A stretch of DNA of 64,000 nucleotides from Pirellulimonas nuda (lineage in GTDB: Bacteria; Planctomycetota; Planctomycetia; Pirellulales; Lacipirellulaceae): the NCBI RefSeq assembly GCF_007750855.1, contig NZ_CP036291.1, positions 2,170,001 to 2,234,000 on the forward strand, given 5' to 3'. Position numbers and translations under genes: made by a program. The first letter of the stretch is position 1; each line of letters begins with the position of its first letter. The notes beneath the pieces are model-generated. The model searched no databases. It was not told the origin of the DNA and saw only the letters and a program-made list of their open reading frames with translations. Below are positions 1-8,166 of this stretch, piece by piece.

Positions 1-1
1 G

Positions 2-499
2 CTAGCCCGCCTCAAGCCGCTGTTGATGGACGAGAGCGCGCACAACTGGGAACTGGTGCGGCTTGGCGCGTCGTTGGGCTGGACCGGCGTTGCGCTGAAG
101 ACTTGCAAAACACTTACCGGCGCGCTGCTTTCGCACAGTTGGGCGAGGCCCCACGGAATGGACTTGATGGTGCAGGATCTCACCAACCCCATGCTGGCCC
201 AGATCCCGCACCTGCTGCTGGCCGCGAACATCGACACGCTGCTGGGGGTCGAGACGAACTCTATGCAGTTCTACCCGAGCGCCTCGGAGATCGAAGCCAA
301 GATCCATCCCGGGGTCTACCAGCGGAGGGACGGCCGAGTCGACCTCTCCACCATCCGCGGTCCCGGCTTCGGCTACCGCATCGACGAGATCGCCCGTCAG
401 CTCCCCGAGCCGGCCGCGTCCTTCGGCAAAGTCGCCGAGCCGCTGCGCGGGGCGCCACCCCCGCATATCCGAGCGCGAAGCGATGTCAAGACGCAATGA
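2..499 (+). CDS. Enolase-superfamily enzyme (mandelate racemase-like), C-terminal part
   Basis: The frame is open from the first bases of the window, so the N-terminal capping domain and most of the barrel lie outside; about 165 residues remain. The visible part starts with PLLMDES, a strand-end signature carrying acidic residues in this superfamily. ALKTCKTLTGAL and QDLTNPMLAQI follow and fit later barrel strands, with VETNSMQFYP near the end. Family members abstract a proton next to a carboxylate, for example in sugar-acid dehydration or epimerisation; the substrate cannot be told. Its last 17 bases overlap the next gene, which suggests translational coupling to the epimerase-like protein. 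The family call rests on the C-terminal part only. Confidence 0.72.
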   Translation, partial: LARLKPLLMDESAHNWELVRLGASLGWTGVALKTCKTLTGALLSHSWARPHGMDLMVQDLTNPMLAQIPHLLLAANIDTLLGVETNSMQFYPSASEIEAKIHPGVYQRRDGRVDLSTIRGPGFGYRIDEIARQLPEPAASFGKVAEPLRGAPPPHIRARSDVKTQ

Positions 500-2105
500 T
501 TCTCGTTCGTTCACGGCCGCATTCCTCTTCGGCGGGATCGGCGTAGCCCTTGCGGCGAACTGCGTCAGGGAAGCCCGCGCGCACAGCCCGCTGCTCTTTG
601 CGATCGGCAATCCCGTCACGAACGTCATGTTCGCCGACGAGCCGAAATACTCGGTGACGATCCTCGACAAGGCTGTGCCGGCGCCGCCCGCGGTCGAGCT
701 TCCCGATACAGCACGCCTTACGGCCGCCGACGTCCGGCGCCTGGCGCCCGCGACCGGCGCCGGGAGCGTGCGGGTCTGCCCGGCCGGCGACCTGCCGCTG
801 TTGGACGAGGCGTTCCGGAGCGACCGCGGCCGCGACCTGCGGCGCCGCCAGGGCGCGGAGTCCGCGCGAGCGATCTTCATCGACTCCGGCGTGCTCACCC
901 TCGACCAAGCAGCCGAGCAACTGGCGGACGCGGAAGTCGCCGAGAACAACCAGGGGGTGGTGACCCTCCGTCTGCCGCTGGTCGTCGGACCGGGGGCAAC
1001 GCTGATCATCGACGGCGCCCGCACGCCCGAGCTGTGGATGTCGACCGATCGCGGCGCGTTCTTGGCCAATGCGGGGGGTCTGTTCTTGTTTGACGCGGTG
1101 GTCACGTCGTGGAGCGAGTCGACCAAAAAGCCTACCGAGTTCGTCAACAAGAAAGAGTTCCGACCTTTCATCTCGTCCTACGTCCGCTCCAAGACCTACG
1201 CGGCAGGATGCAAGTTTATGAACCTGGGGTTCGACGCTCCGACGGCCTACGGTTTTAGCCTGTCGAGCCACCCCGAACGCGAACGGGGCGAACCGCGCGA
1301 CGACTGGCCGACGGGCGCGCTGGTCGACAACGAGTTCCGCGGGCTCTACTACGGGTTCTACTCGTTCGAGGCTCGCGACGTCGCCATCCTCAACAATCTT
1401 TATCAAGACAACATCGTCTACGGCATCGATCCGCACGACCGCTCCACGCGGCTCGCCATCGTTGGGAACAAGACCATCGGCACTCTGCAGAAGCACGGCA
1501 TCATCGGGTCTCGCGGGGTTTCGCACAGCTTTATCTGCGACAACCAGTCGTTCGGCAACGCCGGGTCCGGGGTCATGCTCGACCGACAGTGCAGCCACAA
1601 CGTCGTCCGCGGCAACCAGGCGTACAACAACGGCCAAGGGATCGCCGTCTACGAGAGCGGGTCCAATGCCGTGTGCGACAACCTTGTCGCGTTCAACAAA
1701 GCCTCCGGGGTGCGCATCCGCAACAGCGACTCGATCCTCGTCCAGAACAACACCATTGTCGGCAACGGCGACTACGCGCTTGAGGTCTACGCAAAGCGAC
1801 TCGACGACCACGACGCCCGCCTCGAGCGGGGAGACACTTACGACGAACAAACGCGGGTGACGTTCCTCGGCAACCGCGTCGGCGGCAACCTCGGTCTCGC
1901 CAAGGGGACCGACTTCACGGTGCTCCGACTGGGCGACGTCCGGCCCGTCAAAGACCTGGGCGCCATCGCGACGCGTCTCGGACACACCCCCCCCAAACAG
2001 TGCGACAGCGCCGACGCCAAGCTTGGACAGGAGCTCAGCGACGTTGCGCCCCGGATCTCCGCAGCGCTCAAGGGGGGCAATGGGATCGTCGAGGTAAGGC
2101 AGTGA
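483..2105 (+). CDS. AlgG-like mannuronan C5-epimerase / parallel beta-helix protein
   Basis: This is a 540-residue protein. A hydrophobic stretch at about residues 10-27, ending before an ARA-H type site, suggests export to the periplasm. The middle (about 240-440) is an Asn/Gly-rich right-handed beta-helix with repeated GN, NN and NQ turns. YGIDPHDRS contains D316-P317-H318-D319, matching the DPHD motif of AlgG, in which the histidine is the catalytic base that epimerises mannuronate to guluronate. YGFSLSSHPE upstream also fits AlgG. Family knowledge supports polymer-level C5-epimerisation; whether the substrate is alginate is inference, because no other alginate genes are visible. The start overlaps the preceding enolase-type gene by 17 bp. 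Confidence 0.75.
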   Translation: MSRRNDSRSFTAAFLFGGIGVALAANCVREARAHSPLLFAIGNPVTNVMFADEPKYSVTILDKAVPAPPAVELPDTARLTAADVRRLAPATGAGSVRVCPAGDLPLLDEAFRSDRGRDLRRRQGAESARAIFIDSGVLTLDQAAEQLADAEVAENNQGVVTLRLPLVVGPGATLIIDGARTPELWMSTDRGAFLANAGGLFLFDAVVTSWSESTKKPTEFVNKKEFRPFISSYVRSKTYAAGCKFMNLGFDAPTAYGFSLSSHPERERGEPRDDWPTGALVDNEFRGLYYGFYSFEARDVAILNNLYQDNIVYGIDPHDRSTRLAIVGNKTIGTLQKHGIIGSRGVSHSFICDNQSFGNAGSGVMLDRQCSHNVVRGNQAYNNGQGIAVYESGSNAVCDNLVAFNKASGVRIRNSDSILVQNNTIVGNGDYALEVYAKRLDDHDARLERGDTYDEQTRVTFLGNRVGGNLGLAKGTDFTVLRLGDVRPVKDLGAIATRLGHTPPKQCDSADAKLGQELSDVAPRISAALKGGNGIVEVRQ

Positions 2106-2890
2106 CCAAGCGCCGCTGTCCGACGGCGCCTGGACCGACGCGCGGGTCGTGCAGAGATCGATGCCATCCTCTTCCATCAGAACCGTGGCCTCACCCCCGT
2201 CCAGCTCGACGCATTGCTGACCGCTGGCGCCCCGCCGCACCAGCACCCATTTCAGCCTCACCCTCCCGCTTCCCCTCCCGCCGGTAGCGACCCGTTCGGC
2301 GCTTCTCCCCCCCTGCCCTGTCTCCCGCGGCCGACTTCTGTCCTTTTGTCCCGTGTCCGGCCGCGTTTTTTTGGTCGCTTGCTGCCCCGACGAGCGCCGG
2401 CGGCCACGTGCCGTAACGACTTACGTCGATTCCCCGGCCGGCGTCCTCCGTCGGAAGGGACAAAACCCTCCCCCTAGCGGACACTTCACCCCCGCCAGCG
2501 GACACCTCAGGGACAAAACCGTGCGCCTTTTCTTGCCCGGTGGCTGCCGCGGCGCCGGCGCGCACCTTCGGCGTACCCCCGCGCCCGGGGGGCGACGCCC
2601 GCGGCCCCTATTGTCGGGGATGGGGTGGCTAAATGCGACGCAAAAATCGCCGTGAATCCGCGCCGCGGGTGTTGGGTCGCAGGCGCCGCTACAATCACGG
2701 GGTCGGACCGCAGCAAGCCGCCGGCAAGATTGTGGGAATTGGAGCGAATGATTTGCAGCCCAGCAGCGAATCATTAGCAGCGTCCGGCGGCGCACAGCGC
2801 GACCCCCCCGGGCGCGGCCGATCGTCGACCGGCGGGCTGGCTTGGTAGTAAGTCCGGCGCCGCGTTTGGTTTCTTCCCAGGAGTCCTCGC
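2106..2890. other. Intergenic region without a convincing gene
   Basis: These 785 bases lie between the epimerase-like gene and the next hypothetical gene. Several frames stay open because of the very high GC content, but none gives a protein with a recognisable domain or a plausible start. The centre holds a cluster of short direct and inverted repeats, listed separately. The end has an AGGAG ribosome-binding site seven bases before the start at 2891. A minus-strand frame over 2106-2261 has a coding-like composition but runs on antisense through the epimerase gene, so I do not call it. Confidence 0.6.
2341..2520. repeat. Cluster of short direct and inverted repeats resembling decayed transposon ends
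   Basis: GGGACAAAACC occurs at 2457-2467 and 2510-2520. AGCGGACACYTCA occurs at 2476-2488 and 2497-2509, 21 bases apart. The reverse complement of 2341-2358 reads GGACACGGGACAAAAGGA, so the same two words appear inverted about 115 bases upstream. Repeated short words in opposite orientation are what remains around IS21-like or MITE-like ends, but no transposase or target duplication is visible. The repeats are seen; the mobile origin is inference. Confidence 0.45.
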
Positions 2891-3991
2891 ATGCCCACCA
2901 TCGTTCAGCGTCCCGCGACACGCGGCCCTGCCTATCAGCAGCACGGCGGGTGGACCGCCCCTTCGCCGGTCGTCACCCCTTCGATCGTTGCTCCCGGCGC
3001 CGCTCGCCCGTTCACGCTCGACCAGGAGCTCGAGCCGTTCGGCGCGTGGTCGGGCGGGCCGATCTGGGTCCCCCCCAAGGACGCCAGCGCCGCGCTGGCC
3101 GAGTCGATGCTGCGGCGTTCGCGGCCCTTCACCCCGCGGGGTAAGCGCTGGCAGGCGGTGATCGACGCCCACCGGGCCGAGTTTACCCAGGTGCGCGAGA
3201 TCGACCTGCTGAGGCCGTCGATCCGGCTGCCGCAGGGCCGGTTCTTTGTCACCGTCACCGAGCAGCAGCACTTCGATCAAATTACCGACACGATCCCCGC
3301 CTGCGTCCAGACCCGCCTCGACGAGTTCCTGGCCGGCCCCGGCCGGGCGCCGGGGGTCAAGGTCTACTACCTGAAGCCGCTGTGCGTCGAGGCGGGGGAC
3401 GAGCTGATCCTGACCGACGCCGCCGACGTGCACGCCGCGGTGGCCAAGATCCAGCAAGAAGTGTTTGCCGAGTACCGCCGCTTGGCGTTGGTCCGCCGCC
3501 CAGCCGAGGCCGCCCGCGCCGCGGCCAACCTCGCCTTGGCGCTGCCGCGGAGCGTGGTGAACTACTTTGTCGAGCGGCGGCAGAAGGCGATCAACGCGTA
3601 CCAGGCGCGGCTTGAATTCAAGCGGAGACGGACCGCGCTCGACGCCGCCAACACGCATTGCCGGCTGCGAACCAACGGCTGCACGTTCGACGAGATGCTC
3701 GCGCTTACCACCCCGCTCAATCGGGCCGATGTGGTGCAGCAGTACTGCCTAGAACAAGAGCTCTCCAGCGTCCAGCGCAAGCAGCTCTTGAAGATCGCCG
3801 CGGGGAGCGTGCCGTGGTTCATGTCGCTGTCGCTCACCATCTCGCACCTAGCGTCGCTGATGGTGGTGGCTTCGAGCCCCGTCATCGTGTGCGACCCGGC
3901 GTTCGTCGCCGAGCTGCCCGGCTCGGGGGGCGTGGTGCTGAAGATCGGGCACTTTGACGAGGTGGGCGGGGTGACGCACGTCGAGATTTAG
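2891..3991 (+). CDS. Hypothetical protein of unknown function
   Basis: This 366-residue protein is preceded by a good AGGAG ribosome-binding site at seven bases. I do not recognise a family. The N-terminal 60 residues are Pro/Ala-rich and probably disordered. Residues about 105-180 look like a compact alpha/beta unit, and about 185-270 are strongly helical and Arg/Ala-rich (VVNYFVERRQKAINAYQARL), possibly a coiled coil. A hydrophobic SLSLTISHLASLMVVASSP segment near residue 320 might be a buried helix. There is no signal peptide. It stands alone between longer spacers. Confidence 0.7.
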   Translation: MPTIVQRPATRGPAYQQHGGWTAPSPVVTPSIVAPGAARPFTLDQELEPFGAWSGGPIWVPPKDASAALAESMLRRSRPFTPRGKRWQAVIDAHRAEFTQVREIDLLRPSIRLPQGRFFVTVTEQQHFDQITDTIPACVQTRLDEFLAGPGRAPGVKVYYLKPLCVEAGDELILTDAADVHAAVAKIQQEVFAEYRRLALVRRPAEAARAAANLALALPRSVVNYFVERRQKAINAYQARLEFKRRRTALDAANTHCRLRTNGCTFDEMLALTTPLNRADVVQQYCLEQELSSVQRKQLLKIAAGSVPWFMSLSLTISHLASLMVVASSPVIVCDPAFVAELPGSGGVVLKIGHFDEVGGVTHVEI

Positions 3992-4303
3992 CGGGGCGGA
4001 CCTTCAAGATCGCGAGGATACGGCTCAGCGGATGGCGTGATTGGGCAAAAGGGGTCTTCATTCTGGCCGACGGCATCGACGTAGGTTCGATGCGTTCTTT
4101 CGTTGTCCACCGTGGGCTTTCCAGCCAGGCGCAGTGCGCCTCTCGTCGCAGGTGTTCACCCCAGGTGTTGGGTGGCCGGCGCGTCTGGTGCGAATTAGGA
4201 TAGGCCCGCGGCCCTAGTGCTGCGCCCCGCGGCGACAACCCATGTCTTGTCGGCCGGCGCCGGGAAACCTTTCTGTCACTATGCTCTCGATCGGAGTCTC
4301 GCG
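3992..4303. other. Intergenic region upstream of the oxidoreductase
   Basis: This 312-base spacer shows no convincing gene on either strand. A TAGGAT hexamer at 4196-4201 could be a -10 element for the oxidoreductase gene, but I find no matching -35 at the right distance. The minus-strand open frame crossing it has an Arg/Pro/Ser-rich translation typical of chance frames in GC-rich DNA. Confidence 0.5.
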
Positions 4304-5758
4304 ATGCCATTGGAAACCGTTAGCAGACGTGACTTTCTCGCCACGTCTGCCGTGGGCGCGGCGTTGGCCTCTGCGCCGGCGGTCGCCCAGACCAACGCCA
4401 ACAGCCGGCTACGACTCGGCTATATCGGCGTGGGGGGGCGCGCCCAGACGCACATCCACAGCGGGTGCGACCTCTACAATGTCGACGGCTCGGTCGAGAT
4501 CGCGACCGTCTGCGACGTCTTCAACCGCTATCGCGACGAAACCGCGGCGCGGGTGGCGGCCGTTACTGGCAAGTCCCCCGCCAAGACGGGCGACTACCGA
4601 GACATCCTGGCCGATAAGTCGATCGACGCGGTCGTCATCGCCACCCCGGACCATTGGCATGCAAAGCAGACGATCGACGCGCTCCAGGCAGGCAAGCACG
4701 TCTACTGCGAGAAGCCGATGACGCACTCCGTTGAAGAGGCGATCCGGGTCTACAAGGCGTGGAAAGAGTCGGGCCTAGTGATGCAGGTTGGCGTGCAGTC
4801 CACCTCGCTGCCGGTGTGGGGAGCGATCAACGAGCGCATCAACGCCGGCGGGTTCGGGAAGATCTTGCAGTACCAGACCGAGTACTTCCGCAACTCCGAC
4901 CTCGGCCAGTGGCGCTACTACAAGCTGGCCGAGGACATGACGCCCAAGAACATCGACTGGAAGATGTTCCTCGGCGCCGACCTGGGCCTGGCGCCCCAGA
5001 TGCCGTTCGACCGGGCCAAGTTCGCCCAGTGGCGTTGCTACTGGGATTTTGGCGCGGGGATGTTTACCGATCTGTTCGTGCACCGCACCACCTCGATGCT
5101 CAAGGCGACCGGGCTCCGCTTTCCGGGCCGCGTGGTGGGCGCAGGGGGCATCTACCTAGAGTACGACGGCCGGGGCGTGCCGGACGTAGCAACCGTGGTG
5201 GCCGACTTTGACGAAGGGGTCCAGGGCCTGGTGACCGCTACCATGTGCAGCGGCGAGACCCCCATCAAGCAGGTGATCCGCGGCCACCACGCCTCGGCGG
5301 TGCTGGGGGTCGGCGAAGGCTTCTCGGGCTACGACTTCGTCGCGGAGCGCCCCCAGGTGACCCACGACAGCTCGATCGTCAGCGAGCGGGTCAAGGTGGG
5401 TGGGGTCGAGAACAGCTCGCTGGCGCACTTCAAGAACTTCGTCGACGCGGCCGTGGCCGGCAGGCCTGAGCTGGTGAACTGCTCCCCCGAACTGGGCGCC
5501 GCTGCCATGACCGTCGTGAAGCTCGGCTCGCGCAGCTACCGCGAGGGGAAGGTGTTCCACTTCGACCCAGACAATCTTACCTACTCCGACGGCAGCAGCG
5601 CCTGGGCCGACCGGTGGGAGAAGATGTCCGCCGAAGGCGCCGCCCCACGCCACGTGCCAGGCTGGACGGCCGGCGACAAGGGAAGCGTGCTCTTCCCCAG
5701 CGAATACCAGAAGCTGGCCGGCCCATGGGTCAACGGCAAAGACCCGGCAGACGCCTAG
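4304..5758 (+). CDS. Gfo/Idh/MocA family oxidoreductase, Tat-exported
   Basis: This 484-residue protein probably acts as an NAD(P)-dependent sugar or inositol dehydrogenase in the periplasm. The twin-arginine signal SRRDFL is at residues 7-12, with a hydrophobic stretch and an Ala-rich end (about 30). A Rossmann motif GYIGVGGRA starts at residue 39 and the family EKP motif is E136-K137-P138, where the lysine normally takes part in catalysis. The ATG at 4304 is chosen because it places the Tat motif at the N-terminus; the longer open frame adds 29 unrelated residues. Planctomycetes carry many such paralogues. The next gene, an SGNH-sulfatase, starts 67 bases later, so both may act on the same polysaccharide breakdown products. 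Confidence 0.88.
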   Translation: MPLETVSRRDFLATSAVGAALASAPAVAQTNANSRLRLGYIGVGGRAQTHIHSGCDLYNVDGSVEIATVCDVFNRYRDETAARVAAVTGKSPAKTGDYRDILADKSIDAVVIATPDHWHAKQTIDALQAGKHVYCEKPMTHSVEEAIRVYKAWKESGLVMQVGVQSTSLPVWGAINERINAGGFGKILQYQTEYFRNSDLGQWRYYKLAEDMTPKNIDWKMFLGADLGLAPQMPFDRAKFAQWRCYWDFGAGMFTDLFVHRTTSMLKATGLRFPGRVVGAGGIYLEYDGRGVPDVATVVADFDEGVQGLVTATMCSGETPIKQVIRGHHASAVLGVGEGFSGYDFVAERPQVTHDSSIVSERVKVGGVENSSLAHFKNFVDAAVAGRPELVNCSPELGAAAMTVVKLGSRSYREGKVFHFDPDNLTYSDGSSAWADRWEKMSAEGAAPRHVPGWTAGDKGSVLFPSEYQKLAGPWVNGKDPADA

Positions 5759-5825
5759 CACGCTTGCCGCCCGGCAAACGTCCCCCCGCAACCGACCCTG
5801 CCGTACAACTAGGGAGCCCCTTTCG

Positions 5826-7952
5826 ATGACTCGACTTTGCACGATCGCGTTTTCTGCCTTGCTAATGGGGATCGCCGGCGCGTGGAGCGTCTGCCTCGCC
5901 GACGCCCCCCCTGCCCCGCGGGTGCTGCTGATCGGCGACTCGATCTCTATCGGGTACACCCCGTTTGTGACGTCGATGTTGGACGGAGAAGCGGACGTCA
6001 CCCGGATCAAGGGGAACGCCGCCTCGACGACGAAGACGCTGCAGCGGATCGACGAGGTGCTCGGCGATGAGCCTTGGGACGTGATCCACTTCAACTGGGG
6101 GCTCCACGACCTTTGCTACCGCAGCCCGGATTCCAAAGAGCAGGGCAACCGCGACAAGATCAACGGGGTGCTTTCGACCACGCTTGACCAGTACGAGCAG
6201 AACCTGAACACGCTGGTCGAGCGTCTGGAGAAGACCGGCGCCAAGCTGATCTGGGCGTCGACCACCGTCGTGCCCGAGGGGGAGGCGGGCCGGTTTGTCG
6301 GCGACGACGTCAAGTACAACGCGGTCGCGGCGCGCGTGATGCAGCAGCACGGCGTCGCCGTTAACGACCTGTACGAGGTGTCGGCGTCGTTCCCCGCGAC
6401 GGACTTCGTCGGCCCCGGCAACGTGCACTTCACGCGCGCGGGCTACAAGAAGCTGGCCGCCCCCGTGGCCGAGAGCATCCGCACGGCCCTCCGGCAGCCG
6501 GCCACCGACAAGGCAGAGAGCCGTCCCCCCAACATAGTCGTCGTGCTGGTAGACGACCTGGGCTGGATGGACCTGGGCTGCCAGGGGTCGGACTTCTACA
6601 AGACCCCCAACATCGACCGACTGGCCGCCGGCGGCATCCGGTTCACCAACGGCTACGCCGCGTGCGCGGTTTGTTCGCCTACCCGCGCGGCGTTGCAGAC
6701 GGGCCGGTACCCGCACCGCGTGGGGGTGACGGACTGGATCCGGTCGCGGTTCCAACGCGGGGGGATGGGGACGCCCGAGGAGAACCCCACGCAGTACGTG
6801 GGGGGCAAGGGCCGCAAGCTGCTGTGCCCCCCCAATCCGTACTGGATGGAGCACGAGGAATTGACGATCGCCGAGCTGCTGCGTGACGCAAAGGATTACC
6901 GCACCGGCTACGTCGGCAAGTGGCACTTGGGCGACCCCGATTGGTACCCGGAGAAGCAAGGGTACCAGGAGAACCGAGGAGGCTGCGACTACGGCCAGCC
7001 CCCGTCCTATTTCGATCCCTTCCATCAGCCGAACAGCGCGGACGCGAGCCTCCGCAGCGGCATCTACCACCTGCCGGGCAAGCAGCCGGGGCAGTTCCTT
7101 ACGCACCGCGAGGCCGACGAGGCCGAGGCGCTGATCCGCCGGTGGAAGGACGAGCCGTTCTACATCCAGGTGAGCCACTACGCGGTCCACACGCCCATCC
7201 AGGCCATCGAGGAAGTAGCCCAGCGGTACCGCCAGTCGCCCGGGCGGCTGCAGACCAACGCCAAGTACGCGGCGCTGGTGGAATCGGTCGACGATTCGGT
7301 CGGTCAGATCCTCCGCACGCTGGAAGAACTGGAGTTGTCGGATCAGACGCTGGTGATCTTTACCAGCGACAACGGCGGCCTGCTGGGCCCCACCAACAAC
7401 GCCCCGCTCCGCAGCGGCAAGGGCTTTGCGTACGAGGGGGGGATCCGCGTCCCCTTCATCATGAACTGGCCCGGCCGTATCCCGGGGGGCAAGGTGAACG
7501 ACACTCCCATCGTTTCGATGGACGTCCTGCCGACGGTGCTCGCGGCCGCGGGGGTCGAGCCGCCGGCCGACCGGCCGATCGATGGCGTCTCGCTGCTTCC
7601 CCTTGCGCTGTCGGGGGGCGCCGATGCACTCCCCACGCGGCCGCTGGTTTGGCACTTCCCGCACTACCGCGAGGCGCCGGGGCCCTACTCCATCATCCGC
7701 GACGGCGACTGGAAGCTGATCAAGTACTGGCAGGGGGAGAACGAGCTCTACAACCTGAAGCGCGACCTGAGCGAGACCAACGACCTGGCCGGCGCGGAGC
7801 CGGAGAAGGCCGCCGAGCTCGAAGCCATGCTGCTGGCGCTGCTGCGACAACAGGACGCGAGGCTCCCGCGTCCCAACCCCGACTACGCGGGCGCCCCGGC
7901 GCAGCAGAAGCCTTCCCGAGCGCTCGGCGCCAGGCCCGTCGGCGCCGGCTAA
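5826..7952 (+). CDS. SGNH/GDSL hydrolase-sulfatase fusion, exported
   Basis: This 708-residue protein has a signal peptide (residues 1-25) and two hydrolase domains. Residues about 30-222 are an SGNH esterase domain: VLLIGDSIS carries the nucleophile Ser39, and VHFTRAGY near 205 carries the block-V histidine, although the asparate usually three residues before that histidine is not present. Residues about 232-690 are a type I sulfatase with the metal motif VDDLGWMDLG and CSPTRA, whose Cys283 would be converted to formylglycine. KWHLG and TSDNGG are also present. The likely joint role is removal of ester and sulfate groups from one glycan outside the cytoplasm. No maturase gene is visible nearby. 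Confidence 0.9.
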   Translation: MTRLCTIAFSALLMGIAGAWSVCLADAPPAPRVLLIGDSISIGYTPFVTSMLDGEADVTRIKGNAASTTKTLQRIDEVLGDEPWDVIHFNWGLHDLCYRSPDSKEQGNRDKINGVLSTTLDQYEQNLNTLVERLEKTGAKLIWASTTVVPEGEAGRFVGDDVKYNAVAARVMQQHGVAVNDLYEVSASFPATDFVGPGNVHFTRAGYKKLAAPVAESIRTALRQPATDKAESRPPNIVVVLVDDLGWMDLGCQGSDFYKTPNIDRLAAGGIRFTNGYAACAVCSPTRAALQTGRYPHRVGVTDWIRSRFQRGGMGTPEENPTQYVGGKGRKLLCPPNPYWMEHEELTIAELLRDAKDYRTGYVGKWHLGDPDWYPEKQGYQENRGGCDYGQPPSYFDPFHQPNSADASLRSGIYHLPGKQPGQFLTHREADEAEALIRRWKDEPFYIQVSHYAVHTPIQAIEEVAQRYRQSPGRLQTNAKYAALVESVDDSVGQILRTLEELELSDQTLVIFTSDNGGLLGPTNNAPLRSGKGFAYEGGIRVPFIMNWPGRIPGGKVNDTPIVSMDVLPTVLAAAGVEPPADRPIDGVSLLPLALSGGADALPTRPLVWHFPHYREAPGPYSIIRDGDWKLIKYWQGENELYNLKRDLSETNDLAGAEPEKAAELEAMLLALLRQQDARLPRPNPDYAGAPAQQKPSRALGARPVGAG

Positions 7953-8166
7953 GCCGCGCGCCCGGCGAGATCTTCGTGTTGACAATGGTTTTGTGCGGGG
8001 GGAGACTGCTGCGGCCGAACCGGCGGCGGGCGGGTCCCGTGATCGGTTCGGCAGGTTCAGCGCCTCTCCGCTTGCCAAGCAGAACCAAGAGTGCTGCGCA
8101 ACGATAATCACTTCAATTCGCTCATCGGGCAGCCTCGGCGGCGGGCCGTGACGAACTCTCGCTGGG

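Noticed and set aside
486-2261. Long minus-strand open frame (591 codons) over the epimerase gene
   Set aside because: It is antisense to a clear beta-helix protein and has no domain of its own; such frames are common in GC-rich DNA.
3882-4310. Minus-strand frame before the oxidoreductase gene
   Set aside because: Arg/Pro/Ser-rich translation without domains; it overlaps the end of a better gene.
5862-8111. Minus-strand frame of 749 codons over the sulfatase gene
   Set aside because: Shadow of the sulfatase fusion; the translation is Arg/Val-rich without motifs.
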